A DNA stretch of 64,000 nucleotides. It comes from RYN-111 sp046723735 (GTDB lineage Bacteria; Actinomycetota; Actinomycetes; Mycobacteriales; SCTD01). Under the pieces are notes generated by a model. It searched no databases and was not told where the DNA came from. It saw only the letters and a program-made list of their open reading frames with translations. This document shows, piece after piece, positions 8,669-19,137 of the stretch (the first letter of the stretch is position 1; each line of letters opens with the position of its first letter). The position numbers were made by a program, and so were the translations under genes. The stretch lies in the NCBI GenBank assembly GCA_046723735.1, contig JBKOVB010000032.1:1-64000 (forward strand), read 5' to 3'.

Positions 8669-9214
8669 GTGTTCTGCACGCAGTGCGGACAGCAGAACCC
8701 GCCCGACGCCCGTTTCTGCGCGCGGTGCGGGGCGCCGCTGCTGCAGGACGCCGACCTCGAGCGGCCTGCGGGGGAGACCGGTTCGACGGACACCACCTCA
8801 GCGCTGTCGATGAGCGCGCTCGAGCACGCCCTGGAGGGCGCGAGCGGTGCCGGGGAGCAGGTGGCACCGGAGGAGGCCGGCACGCTCGAGGGTCTGCCCC
8901 CGGGCTCGGCGCTGCTGGTGGTCAAGCGCGGCCCCAACGCCGGGTCCCGGTTCCTTCTCGACGCCGACGTGACCACCGCGGGTCGGCACCCGGACAGCGA
9001 CATCTTCCTGGACGACGTCACCGTCTCGCGCCGGCACGCGCAGTTCGTTCGCGAGGGCGCCGGGTTCGCCGTCCGGGACGTCGGCAGCCTCAACGGCACC
9101 TACCTCAACCGGGAGCGGATCGAGTCCGCGGTGCTGGCCGGTGGCGACGAGGTGCAGATCGGCAAGTTCCGGCTCGTGTTCCTGGCCGGTCCGACAGCGG
9201 GCGAGGTGAACTGA
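8669..9214 (+). CDS. garA: FHA-domain metabolic regulator GarA with N-terminal zinc ribbon
   Basis: 181-aa forkhead-associated protein. The FHA part (about 82-172) contains GRHPDSDIFLDDVTVSRRHA, with R106, S120 and N142 as phosphothreonine-pocket residues, and is almost identical to mycobacterial GarA/OdhI, which inhibits 2-oxoglutarate dehydrogenase and other enzymes. T42-T43 in STDTTS resembles the regulatory phosphosite, whose phosphorylation by Ser/Thr kinases closes the protein on itself. Unusually, residues 1-25 form a CxxC-x10-CxxC zinc ribbon (C3, C6, C17, C20) that I do not recall in mycobacterial GarA. Start GTG after AAGGAGGCAA. Confidence 0.92.
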   Translation: MFCTQCGQQNPPDARFCARCGAPLLQDADLERPAGETGSTDTTSALSMSALEHALEGASGAGEQVAPEEAGTLEGLPPGSALLVVKRGPNAGSRFLLDADVTTAGRHPDSDIFLDDVTVSRRHAQFVREGAGFAVRDVGSLNGTYLNRERIESAVLAGGDEVQIGKFRLVFLAGPTAGEVN

Positions 9215-9966
9215 TGGCCCTGCCGCAGCGGAACGGCGCTGCCGGACGCGCCTTCATGAGCATCGGCGAGGTCCTGGGGCAGCTGCGCCCGGACTTCCCG
9301 GACGTCACCATCTCCAAGATCCGCTTCCTCGAGGACGAGGGCCTCATCAAGCCCGAGCGGACCGCCTCCGGGTACCGCAAGTTCTCGCGGGAGGACGTCA
9401 GCCGGCTGCGCTACGTCCTCACGTCGCAGCGCGACCACTACCTCCCGCTGCGGGTGATCAAGGAGCACCTGGACGCCATCGACCGTGGTCTCGAGCCGCC
9501 CGGCGTCGGCGGCGGCGGGCCGAAGGTTCCGCGCGCGCTCGTCGCGGCGGAGGGGATGCCGGGTCCCGACGCGTTCCGCCCCGACGCCACCGAGGTCCGG
9601 CTGTCGCGGCGGGAGCTGTGCGACGCGGCCGGTCTCGAGGAGGAGCGCCTGGCCGAGCTCGAGCAGTTCGGGCTGGTCGGTCCTCGTCCCGGGGGCAGCC
9701 ACTACGACGGCGACGCGCTGGTCGTCGCCAAGACGGTCGCCGAGATGGCGCGCTTCGGCATCGAGGCACGGCACCTGCGGCCCTTCAAGGCGGCTGCCGA
9801 GCGCGAAGTGGGTCTCGTCGAGCAGGTGGTCACCCCGCTCGTCCGCCAGCGCAACCCGGAGGCGCGGGCCCGCGCCGACGAGGTGGCGCGCGAGCTCGCT
9901 GCGCTCTCCGTCAAGCTGCACGCCACGCTGGTGAAGGCCGGCCTGGCGCCGGGCCTGCGGCGCTGA
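9214..9966 (+). CDS. ftsR: MerR-family transcriptional regulator FtsR-like
   Basis: 250-aa MerR-type regulator, orthologous by sequence and position to mycobacterial Rv1828 and corynebacterial FtsR, an activator of ftsZ. The winged-helix N-terminus is atypical MerR (SIGEVLGQLRPDFPDVTISKIRFLEDEGLI, then ERTASGYRKFSREDVSRL). A second winged-helix-like region (LSRRELCDAAGLEEERLAELEQFGLV) and a C-terminal helix for dimerisation follow. ATG overlaps the garA stop (TGATG), so the two are co-translated. Confidence 0.88.
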   Translation: MALPQRNGAAGRAFMSIGEVLGQLRPDFPDVTISKIRFLEDEGLIKPERTASGYRKFSREDVSRLRYVLTSQRDHYLPLRVIKEHLDAIDRGLEPPGVGGGGPKVPRALVAAEGMPGPDAFRPDATEVRLSRRELCDAAGLEEERLAELEQFGLVGPRPGGSHYDGDALVVAKTVAEMARFGIEARHLRPFKAAAEREVGLVEQVVTPLVRQRNPEARARADEVARELAALSVKLHATLVKAGLAPGLRR

Positions 9967-10064
9967 GTCATCGCCTGCCGCGACCCCCTTCCGGTACGAG
10001 GAGAGCGGGGTAGGGTCGAACGAGCGCACGCCTTGGTTGTGAGCAGCGGAGTGCAGGAGGTTTC

Positions 10065-10556
10065 GTGGACGAGCAGGACGGGAGCCTCGCCGAGCTCACG
10101 GTCGTGGGGGTGCGGGTCGAGCTGCCGAGTCAGCAGCCGATCGTGCTCCTCAAGGAGAGCACCGGCGACCGTTACCTGCCGATCTGGATCGGGGCCGTCG
10201 AGGCCACCGCCATCGCGTTCGCCCAGCAGGGCGTCGTGACCGCTCGCCCGATGACGCACGACCTGCTGCGCGACCTGCTCGAGGCGCTCGACCACCCGCT
10301 GCGCGAGGTGCACATCACCGAGCTGCGCGACGGCGTCTTCTACGCCGAGCTGCGCTTCGACAACGGGGTCGCGGTCAGCGCCCGGCCCAGCGATGCGATC
10401 GCGCTCGCGATGCGCACAGGCGCCGTCCTGCGAGGGGCGGAGCAGGTGCTCGCCGAGGCCGGCATCGCGATCCCGGACGAGCAGGAGGACGAGGTCGAGA
10501 AGTTCCGCGAGTTCCTGGACACCATCACGCCAGAGGACTTCGAGCAAGGGCAGTAA
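10065..10556 (+). CDS. Bifunctional nuclease domain protein (DUF151)
   Basis: 163-aa protein of the DUF151/bifunctional nuclease family. Visible family motifs are YLPIWIGAVEATAIAFAQQG and ARPSDAIALAMRTGAVL. The biochemical role in actinobacteria is not settled. It lies between two MerR genes, as in the Rv1828-Rv1829-Rv1830 block of Mycobacterium. GTG start preceded by AGGAGGT; a TAGGGT at 10011-10016 could be a -10 box. Confidence 0.88.
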   Translation: MDEQDGSLAELTVVGVRVELPSQQPIVLLKESTGDRYLPIWIGAVEATAIAFAQQGVVTARPMTHDLLRDLLEALDHPLREVHITELRDGVFYAELRFDNGVAVSARPSDAIALAMRTGAVLRGAEQVLAEAGIAIPDEQEDEVEKFREFLDTITPEDFEQGQ

Positions 10557-10621
10557 ACCTCAAGCAGAGGTTGAGGGTAGCGACACGCCGTACGACGGTC
10601 GTTGACCCTCTTGTCGAGGGT
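10556..10621 (+). promoter_or_regulatory. MerR-type operator before the second MerR gene
   Basis: A dyad CCTCAA (10558-10563) / TTGAGG (10571-10576) with a 7-nt centre resembles MerR-family operators (ACCTCAA...TTGAGGT). A second dyad ACCCTC (10605-10610) / GAGGGT (10616-10621) lies 30 bp further on. Being just ahead of the MerR gene at 10725, autoregulation is likely but inferred. Confidence 0.5.
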
Positions 10622-10724
10622 TCTCTAGCGTCGCCACAGCAGCGCGGGACCCGCAGCACGGACGCACGGCACGGCCGGGCGGCACCACGGTGGGCACGAG
10701 GTCAGCCAGGGAAGAGGAGCGACG

Positions 10725-11336
10725 GTGGACGAGCAGGCGAACGGCACCACGCCGACCCCCGGCCCGACGCCGTCCGTGTCGCTGCAGGGCTCCCTGTTCG
10801 ACGACCTGCCGGTGGAGGAGCGCCCCGGAGGCAAGGCCGTGGACGTCGGCTACCGCGGCCCCACCGCGTGCAGCGCCGCCGGCATCACCTATCGCCAGCT
10901 CGACTACTGGGCCCGCACCGGGCTGGTCGAGCCCACGGTGCGTGAGGCGACCGGCTCGGGCAGCCAGCGGCTGTACTCGTTCCGCGACATCCTCGTGCTC
11001 AAGGTCGTCAAGAAGCTGCTCGACGCCGGCGTCTCGCTGCCCAACATCCGCACGGCCATCGGGTCACTGCGCGACCGCGGCGTCGAGGACCTGCTGCAGG
11101 TCACGCTCATCAGCGACGGCACCACCGTCTACGAGTGCACGAGCGCGGACGAGATGGTCGACCTCCTGCAGGGCGGTCAGGCCGTGTTCGCCATCGCCGT
11201 CGGCCGGCAGGTCCGGGACGTCGAGGGCACCCTCGCGCAGCTGCCGGGGGAGCGGGCGCACCGGGACGAGGCGGGGGCGGACGAGCACGCGGGTGACGAG
11301 CTGGCGAGCCGTCGGCGTCGCCGTACCAGCGCCTGA
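10725..11336 (+). CDS. MerR-family transcriptional regulator (Rv1830-like)
   Basis: 203-aa regulator. The DNA-binding domain (about 45-115) includes TACSAAGITYRQLDYWARTGLVEP and RLYSFRDILVLKVVKKLLDAG. The N-terminal 40 residues carry a QGSLFDDLP motif seen in orthologues; the C-terminus is a charged Arg-rich tail. By position and sequence it matches mycobacterial Rv1830, linked there to cell-cycle recovery. GTG start preceded by a purine-rich GGGAAGAGG. The riboswitch-controlled gcvP follows. Confidence 0.88.
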   Translation: MDEQANGTTPTPGPTPSVSLQGSLFDDLPVEERPGGKAVDVGYRGPTACSAAGITYRQLDYWARTGLVEPTVREATGSGSQRLYSFRDILVLKVVKKLLDAGVSLPNIRTAIGSLRDRGVEDLLQVTLISDGTTVYECTSADEMVDLLQGGQAVFAIAVGRQVRDVEGTLAQLPGERAHRDEAGADEHAGDELASRRRRRTSA

Positions 11337-11399
11337 GACGGCGCGGCGGAGGACCGCGAGCGACTCCCCGTTGATAGGCTGAGAGCCGCCAACGACCCC

Positions 11400-11592
11400 C
11401 GCGGGAGAGTCCTTGCGCAGCCAGCGCCGGGCGCCGAAGGAGCATCACTCCCCGACAACCTCTCAGGCCAGCGGACCGCGTGGGGTGGGCGACTCTGGAA
11501 AGCGGCCCGGCACGCCACCCGACGTGCTGGGTCCACCGACGGTGCAAGCCGGCTCGCCGGCGAAGCTCTCAGGTCCCGTGACAGAGGGGGAG
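11400..11592 (+). promoter_or_regulatory. Tandem glycine riboswitch upstream of gcvP
   Basis: Two glycine-aptamer cores are readable. Aptamer 1 has GGAGAG (11403), GCCGAAGGAGCA (11432-11443), CTCTCAGG (11459-11466) and GGACCGCG with GACTCTGGAAAG. Aptamer 2 has GGTGCAAGCC (11541-11550), GCTCTCAGG (11565-11573) and GACAGAGGGGG (11580-11590). The pattern GCCGAAGG / CTCTCAGG / GACAGAGG is diagnostic. It ends about 30 nt before gcvP and should turn the gene on with glycine. Confidence 0.93.
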
Positions 11593-11622
11593 GGCCGAAC
11601 CGCTGCTGCCCTCGGAGCCCCC

Positions 11623-14451
11623 ATGACCGCCCCCGCCCGCCAGAGCCTCGTCGACCTGGAGTCGGCGGCACCCTTCGCGACCCGCCACATCGGCCCCGGG
11701 CCCGACGAGATCGCCAAGATGCTGGCCACCGTCGGCCGTTCGTCGCTGGAGGACCTCGCCCAGGAGGCGGTTCCGGCGGCGATCCGCGCGACCGAGGGGT
11801 TGCAGCTGCCGGCGGCGGCGTCCGAGGCCGCGGCGCTCGCCGAGCTGAGCGCGCTCGCGAACCGCAACGTCGTGACGACCCCGATGATCGGGCTCGGCTA
11901 CCACGGCACCCACACGCCGCCGGTCGTGAAGCGGAACGTCCTGGAGAACCCCGCCTGGTACACCGCGTACACGCCGTACCAGCCCGAGATCAGCCAGGGG
12001 CGGCTCGAGGCGCTGCTCACCTTCCAGACCATGGTCGGCGACCTCACCGGCCTGCCCACCGCCAACGCCAGCCTGCTCGACGAGGGCACGGCGGCCGCCG
12101 AGGCGCTCACCCTGTGCCGTCGGCAGAGCAAGGCCGGGCCGGACGCCGCGTTCGTCGTCGACGCCGACTGCCACCCGCAGACGATCGCCGTCGTGCAGAC
12201 CCGTGCGCTGCCGCTCGGCCTGCCGGTCGTGGTTCACGACATGTCGACAGATCTCCCTGACGACATCTTCGGCGTGCTGGTGCAGTACCCGGGTAGCTCC
12301 GGGGCGATCCGCGACCTGCGCCCGGTCGTCGAGGCCGCGCATGCCAAGGGGGCGCTCGTCGCCGTCGCCGCGGACCTGCTCGCTCTCACCCTGCTGCAGA
12401 GCCCGGGGGAGGCCGGCGCCGACGTCGCGGTCGGCTCCTCGCAGCGCTTCGGCGTGCCGCTCGGGTACGGCGGGCCGCACGCGGGCTACATGGCCGTACG
12501 GGCCGGGCTCGAGCGCGGCCTCCCGGGGCGCCTCGTGGGCGTCAGCGTCGACGCGGAGGGGGCTCCGGCGTACCGGCTCGCGCTGCAGACCCGCGAGCAG
12601 CACATCAGGCGCGAGAAGGCGACCAGCAACATCTGCACCGCCCAGGTGCTGCTGGCCGTGATGGCCGGGCTGTACGGCGTGTGGCACGGCCCCGAGGGGC
12701 TCACCGCCATCGCGCGCCGGACCCATCGCTACGCCGCGCTGCTCGCCGCGGCGCTCGGCGTCGAGGGTGCGTTCTTCGACACCCTCACCGTCCCGGCCCC
12801 CGGTCGCGCGCGCCAGGTCGTCGACGTCGCCCTCGGGTTCGGCGTGGAGCTGCGCCTCGTCGACGAGGACACCGTCGGGATCAGCACCGACGAGACCACG
12901 ACCCGGGCCCACCTCGACACCGTCGTCGCCGCGTTCGGGCTGCCCGCGCAGGACTGGGACGCGCTCGACGCGCGGACGCCGGACGCGCTGCCGGCCGACC
13001 TGCTGCGCACCTCGCCCTTCCTCACGCACGAGGTCTTCCACGCGCACCGCAGCGAGACCGCGATGCTGCGCTACCTCCGCCGCCTCGCGGACAAGGACCT
13101 CGCGCTCGACCGCACGATGATCCCGCTCGGCTCCTGCACGATGAAGCTGAACGCCACGACCGAGATGGAGCCCGTGACCTGGGAGGGCTTCGGCGGGCTG
13201 CACCCGTTCACCGCCCCCGAGCACGCCCGGGGCTACCGGCAGCTGATCACCGACCTCGAGCGCTGGCTGTGCGAGATCACCGGCTACGACGCCTGCTCAC
13301 TGCAGCCGAACGCCGGCTCCCAGGGCGAGCTCGCCGGGCTCCTGGCCATCCGCGAGTACCACCTCGCGAACGGGCAGGGGGCCCGCGACGTCTGCCTCAT
13401 CCCGGCCAGCGCGCACGGCACCAACGCCGCGAGCGCCGTGATGGCGGGCATGAAGGTGGTCGTGGTCGGCACCACCCCGGACGGCGACGTCGACGTGGAC
13501 GACCTGCGGGCCAAGGTGGCGGAGCACGCCGACGACCTCGCCGCGCTCATGATCACCTACCCCTCGACGCACGGGGTCTTCGAGGCCGCCGTGACCGAGA
13601 TCTGCGCGCTGGTCCACGACGCCGGCGGTCAGGTGTACGTCGACGGCGCGAACCTCAACGCGCTCGTGGGGCTGGCCAAGCCGGGCCGCTTCGGGGCCGA
13701 CGTGAGCCACCTCAACCTGCACAAGACGTTCTGCATCCCGCACGGCGGCGGTGGTCCCGGGGTGGGCCCGGTGGCCGTGCGCGCCCACCTCGCGCCGTAC
13801 CTGCCGAACCACCCCCTCAACGCGGAGTGCGGGCCGGCGACCGGGCCGGGCCCGATCAGCGCCGCGCCGTACGGCAGCGCGGGGATCTTGCCGATCTCGT
13901 GGGCGTACGTCCGGATGATGGGCGCCGAGGGGCTAACCCGGGCCACCCAGGTGGCGGTGCTGTCGGCGAACTACGTGGCCGTGCGGCTGAACCCGCACTA
14001 CCCGGTGCTGTACACCGGCCGCGGGGGGCTGGTGGCGCACGAGTGCATCGTCGACCTGCGGCCGCTCACCAAGGAGACCGGTATCACCGTCGACGACGTC
14101 GCGAAGCGCCTGATCGACTACGGCTTCCACGCCCCGACGATGAGCTTCCCGGTCGCCGGCACGCTCATGATCGAGCCGACGGAGAGCGAGGACCTCGCCG
14201 AGCTCGACCGGTTCTGCGAGGCGATGATCAGCATCCGCCGGGAGATCGACGAGACCCCGGACCTGCTGCGCGGGGCGCCACACACGGCGGCGTCGGTGGT
14301 GGGGGAGCTGCCCTACGACAGGGCGCGGGCGGCGTTGCCGCCCGGGGTGGTCAAGGCCACCAAGTACTGGCCGCCGGTGCGGCGGATCGACGGGGCGTAC
14401 GGCGACCGCAACCTCATGTGCAGCTGCCCGCCGGTGGAGGAGCTGACCTGA
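11623..14451 (+). CDS. gcvP: Glycine dehydrogenase (decarboxylating), P protein
   Basis: Single-chain GcvP, 942 aa, the PLP enzyme that decarboxylates glycine and loads the aminomethyl group on GcvH. Both halves are present: an N-terminal non-catalytic half (FATRHIGPGPDEIAKML; YTAYTPYQPEISQGRLEAL) and a C-terminal half with the PLP lysine K701 in HLNLHKTFCIPHGGGGPG. The start at ATG 11623 gives the family N-terminus; the frame is open upstream through the riboswitch but is not expected to be translated. Expression is probably glycine-induced. Confidence 0.97.
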   Translation: MTAPARQSLVDLESAAPFATRHIGPGPDEIAKMLATVGRSSLEDLAQEAVPAAIRATEGLQLPAAASEAAALAELSALANRNVVTTPMIGLGYHGTHTPPVVKRNVLENPAWYTAYTPYQPEISQGRLEALLTFQTMVGDLTGLPTANASLLDEGTAAAEALTLCRRQSKAGPDAAFVVDADCHPQTIAVVQTRALPLGLPVVVHDMSTDLPDDIFGVLVQYPGSSGAIRDLRPVVEAAHAKGALVAVAADLLALTLLQSPGEAGADVAVGSSQRFGVPLGYGGPHAGYMAVRAGLERGLPGRLVGVSVDAEGAPAYRLALQTREQHIRREKATSNICTAQVLLAVMAGLYGVWHGPEGLTAIARRTHRYAALLAAALGVEGAFFDTLTVPAPGRARQVVDVALGFGVELRLVDEDTVGISTDETTTRAHLDTVVAAFGLPAQDWDALDARTPDALPADLLRTSPFLTHEVFHAHRSETAMLRYLRRLADKDLALDRTMIPLGSCTMKLNATTEMEPVTWEGFGGLHPFTAPEHARGYRQLITDLERWLCEITGYDACSLQPNAGSQGELAGLLAIREYHLANGQGARDVCLIPASAHGTNAASAVMAGMKVVVVGTTPDGDVDVDDLRAKVAEHADDLAALMITYPSTHGVFEAAVTEICALVHDAGGQVYVDGANLNALVGLAKPGRFGADVSHLNLHKTFCIPHGGGGPGVGPVAVRAHLAPYLPNHPLNAECGPATGPGPISAAPYGSAGILPISWAYVRMMGAEGLTRATQVAVLSANYVAVRLNPHYPVLYTGRGGLVAHECIVDLRPLTKETGITVDDVAKRLIDYGFHAPTMSFPVAGTLMIEPTESEDLAELDRFCEAMISIRREIDETPDLLRGAPHTAASVVGELPYDRARAALPPGVVKATKYWPPVRRIDGAYGDRNLMCSCPPVEELT

Positions 14452-14459
14452 CCCGGCTC

Positions 14460-14519
14460 AGGGCGTGCCTCGAAGGCACGGCCATCGCAGCAGGCCGGCG
14501 GCTTTCAGAGACACGCCCT
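14460..14519. terminator. Stem-loop between convergent gcvP and DUF5999 gene
   Basis: An outer 8-bp dyad (AGGGCGTG 14460-14467, CACGCCCT 14512-14519) encloses a compact hairpin (GTGCC 14465-14469, GGCAC 14475-14479, loop TCGAA). The two stems share bases, so they are alternatives. No U-run; it may act as a bidirectional terminator. Confidence 0.5.
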
Positions 14520-14712
14520 AGGCGACGTGGCGCACCGCGGGCCGGTGCGGCGCGATGACGGTGCGGTCGGGGAGGATCTCGCCCGTGTCGTCGAACAGCA
14601 CGACGCCGTTGCACAGCAGCACCCAGCCCTGCTCCGGGTGGCGGCTGACCACCCGGGCCGCGTCGTGGTCAGGGGCGTCCGCTGGGGGGCAGTTGGGCTC
14701 GTGCGCGCACAT
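14518..14712 (-). CDS. DUF5999 family small protein
   Basis: 64-aa protein matching the actinobacterial DUF5999 family: MCAHEPNCPPADAPDHDAAR, then HPEQGWVLLCNGVVLFDDTG and a LPDRTVIAPHRP ending. Cys and His near the N-terminus (C2, H4, C8) plus C34 could bind a metal, which is speculation. Function is unknown. It ends inside the gcvP terminator region. Confidence 0.8.
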   Translation of the reverse strand: MCAHEPNCPPADAPDHDAARVVSRHPEQGWVLLCNGVVLFDDTGEILPDRTVIAPHRPAVRHVA

Positions 14713-14835
14713 CGTCGTGCTCCTGGGTCTCAGTCGCTCTCTCGTGACGGCGGGACGTTCGTCCCGTCCTGATGTGTCGGACATCACACCGTGGCACTGA
14801 AGACCAACGACCGTCATCACTTCGGGGGAACGGCT

Positions 14836-15939
14836 GTGGACGAGGTCCCTGGTCGCCCCCAGGCCTGGCGGCGGCCGCTGGTCGAGGTCGACCGCCTGGA
14901 GACGTCCGACCCGGCTGCGCTGTGGTCCTTCTTGTCCAGTATGGGGTTGGACGGCGAGGTCGGGCGTCAGAACGGCGACATCGGTGTGGCACTCCTGGTC
15001 GGAGCCGCGGGATGCGCCGAGATCGGCGGGCTGCCGGCGCCCGCCGTGAGCCCGGTGGCCGTGCCCGAGGTGGTGGCGGTGGCGCTGCGCGCGGGGGACG
15101 CCCGACCTCCGGACGTGCGCGACGCGGTGGTCGGGGAGTGGCGGTCGAGCTGGAACCCGGCTGAGCACGCCGCCGCGGTGCAGGCCGTCCGGGACGCGAT
15201 CGCTCGTGGCGACGTCTACCAGGCCAACGTCGTCGGGCACCGGTCGGCGCCGTTCCGCGGTGACCCGCGCGGGCTGGCGCGGGCGGTGAGCGGGTTACCG
15301 GGAGCGGTGTACGGCGGGAGTCTGTCCGGCGACGGCTGGGCGGTGGCCTCGGCATCGCCGGAGCAGCTGGTGCGGGTCGTGGGGGAGCGGGTCACCACGA
15401 TGCCCATCAAGGGCACCAGCCGGGACCCGGAGGCGCTGCGGGCCAGCACGAAGGACCGCGCGGAGCACGTCATGATCGTGGACCTGGAGCGCAACGACCT
15501 GGCCCGCATCACGGTGCCGGGCAGCGTGGTGGTCGACGATCTCTACACCGTCGCGGCGTGGTCGGGGATCTGGCACGCGAGCTCCACCGTGGCCGGCCGG
15601 CTCGAGGCCGGGGTGACGGTCCGCGACGTGCTCACCGCGCTGCTGCCCGGCGGGTCGGTCACGGGTGCGCCGAAGCACGCCGCCTGTCGCCTGCTCGCAG
15701 ACCTGGAACCGGTGGGCCGGGGCCCGGCGATGGGCGCGTTCGGCTTCCTGTGGCCGGGCGGGCTCGACTTCGGGCTGACCATCCGCACGGTGGCTGCGGC
15801 CGACGGCCAGGTGCACCTGTGGGCGGGCGGCGGCATCACGTGGGGCAGCGACCCGGCCGACGAGGTGGCCGAGGCGGACGCGAAGGCGGCGCCGGTGCAG
15901 CGGGCGCTCGCCGGTCAGGTGCGGCCTTCCTCCTCCTGA
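14836..15939 (+). CDS. pabB: Aminodeoxychorismate synthase component I (chorismate-binding)
   Basis: Chorismate-utilising enzyme, 367 aa from GTG 14836 (preceded by GGGGGAA; a GTG at 14791 lacks a ribosome site). The C-terminal chorismate-binding domain has IARGDVYQANVV, PIKGTSRDP, DLERNDLARI and LPGGSVTGAPK. The PIKGT motif indicates the PabB/TrpE group rather than menaquinone or salicylate enzymes. It probably makes 4-amino-4-deoxychorismate for folate. No PabA or PabC is adjacent. The 3' end overlaps the convergent HAD gene by 25 bp. Confidence 0.88.
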   Translation: MDEVPGRPQAWRRPLVEVDRLETSDPAALWSFLSSMGLDGEVGRQNGDIGVALLVGAAGCAEIGGLPAPAVSPVAVPEVVAVALRAGDARPPDVRDAVVGEWRSSWNPAEHAAAVQAVRDAIARGDVYQANVVGHRSAPFRGDPRGLARAVSGLPGAVYGGSLSGDGWAVASASPEQLVRVVGERVTTMPIKGTSRDPEALRASTKDRAEHVMIVDLERNDLARITVPGSVVVDDLYTVAAWSGIWHASSTVAGRLEAGVTVRDVLTALLPGGSVTGAPKHAACRLLADLEPVGRGPAMGAFGFLWPGGLDFGLTIRTVAAADGQVHLWAGGGITWGSDPADEVAEADAKAAPVQRALAGQVRPSSS

Positions 15940-16403
15940 GCCTGCTGCAGCGTGTCGGTGCGGACCGCCCAGGTGGCGCGCAGCACAGGCCAGCCGGCAG
16001 CCTCGTAGGCGTCGCACACCTCCAGGTCGTCGTCGACCACCACCGCCACCCGGCGGCCGTCGGCGACCCGGGCGAGCAGCTGCGGCTTGGCCAGCCGGGC
16101 CGGCCGCCGGTCGCGTCCGCCACGCATGGTGAGCGAGCCGTGCGGCAGCCCGTGGCGCCGCAGCCACTGCAGCGTGTCGCGGCGGCACACCTCGGGGCGG
16201 CCCGTGACGTAGGCGATCTCGCAGTCCCGGGCCGCCTCCTGCGCCAGCGTCACGCCCTGGGCGAGCGGCGGGTCCTGCGGGGCGGCCCCGAAGAAGCCGC
16301 GCCAGTCCTTGGGTCGGCGGTCCAGGAAGTGCAACCGGTGCGTGACGTCGGCCAGCACGCCGTCGATGTCGAACACGGCGAGCGGCGGCAGGTCGCCCGT
16401 CAC
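15915..16403 (-). CDS. HAD-superfamily phosphatase, polynucleotide-kinase-3'-phosphatase-like
   Basis: 162-aa HAD hydrolase. Motif I is FDIDGVLADVTHRL at residues 10-23, motif II lies in AYVTGRPE, and motif IV is VVVDDDLEVCDAY. The DWRGFF segment and short cap resemble the phosphatase part of polynucleotide kinases and related swiveling phosphatases; the substrate is unknown. It overlaps the end of pabB by 25 bp on the opposite strand. Confidence 0.75.
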   Translation of the reverse strand: MTGDLPPLAVFDIDGVLADVTHRLHFLDRRPKDWRGFFGAAPQDPPLAQGVTLAQEAARDCEIAYVTGRPEVCRRDTLQWLRRHGLPHGSLTMRGGRDRRPARLAKPQLLARVADGRRVAVVVDDDLEVCDAYEAAGWPVLRATWAVRTDTLQQAQEEEGRT

Positions 16404-16475
16404 GGTTCCTCCTCGGTACGGCGGCAGCGCGTCCCATCCTCACACCGGGCGCGGAGGGGAGTACTGCCGGGGCGG

Positions 16476-16517
16476 TCGCGGGTCGTCGAACCCGCGATCT
16501 GACATAATGTTCATTAT
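16476..16517. promoter_or_regulatory. Hairpin and AT-rich inverted repeat after the uvrA-like gene
   Basis: A perfect 8-bp stem (TCGCGGGT 16476-16483, ACCCGCGA 16490-16497) is terminator-like for the minus-strand uvrA paralogue ending at 16541. Next to it is an AT-rich dyad ATAATG (16504-16509) / CATTAT (16512-16517) with a TT centre, resembling a TetR- or MarR-type operator and standing out in GC-rich DNA. It lies about 100 bp upstream of the HAD phosphatase gene start. Confidence 0.5.
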
Positions 16518-16540
16518 CGGTGTAAGCCGAGAGGCGCGGG

Positions 16541-18931
<2,391 letters not shown>

Positions 18932-19083
18932 CGCGCCTCCCTCTGCGGGCGGGGGCGGCCCGCGGTCTTCGTCCGGGGCGCCTGGATCGATCCAACCAGA
19001 GCCGCGGACAGGGGCGATTCAGGCGGACCTGTACGGGCACGCTCCTGTCGTCCCCGCCGCGCCCCGGCGCCTCGGGGGTGCAG

Positions 19084-19109
19084 GGAATCCTCTCGGCGTG
19101 TCGCTCGTT
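19084..19109 (+). promoter_or_regulatory. Sigma-R/SigH-type promoter of rbpA
   Basis: GGAAT at 19084-19088 and GTT at 19107-19109 are separated by exactly 18 nt, the GGAAT-N18-GTT consensus of thiol-stress sigma factors (SigR of Streptomyces, SigH of Mycobacterium). Transcription would start about 22 bp before the rbpA ATG. Streptomyces rbpA is known to be under SigR control. Confidence 0.75.
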
Positions 19110-19137
19110 GACACCCCTGAGACGTCCGGAGGCACTC

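Noticed and set aside
11413..11622. Longer GcvP reading frame starting within the riboswitch
   Set aside because: The region folds as a glycine riboswitch and the family N-terminus begins at the ATG at 11623.
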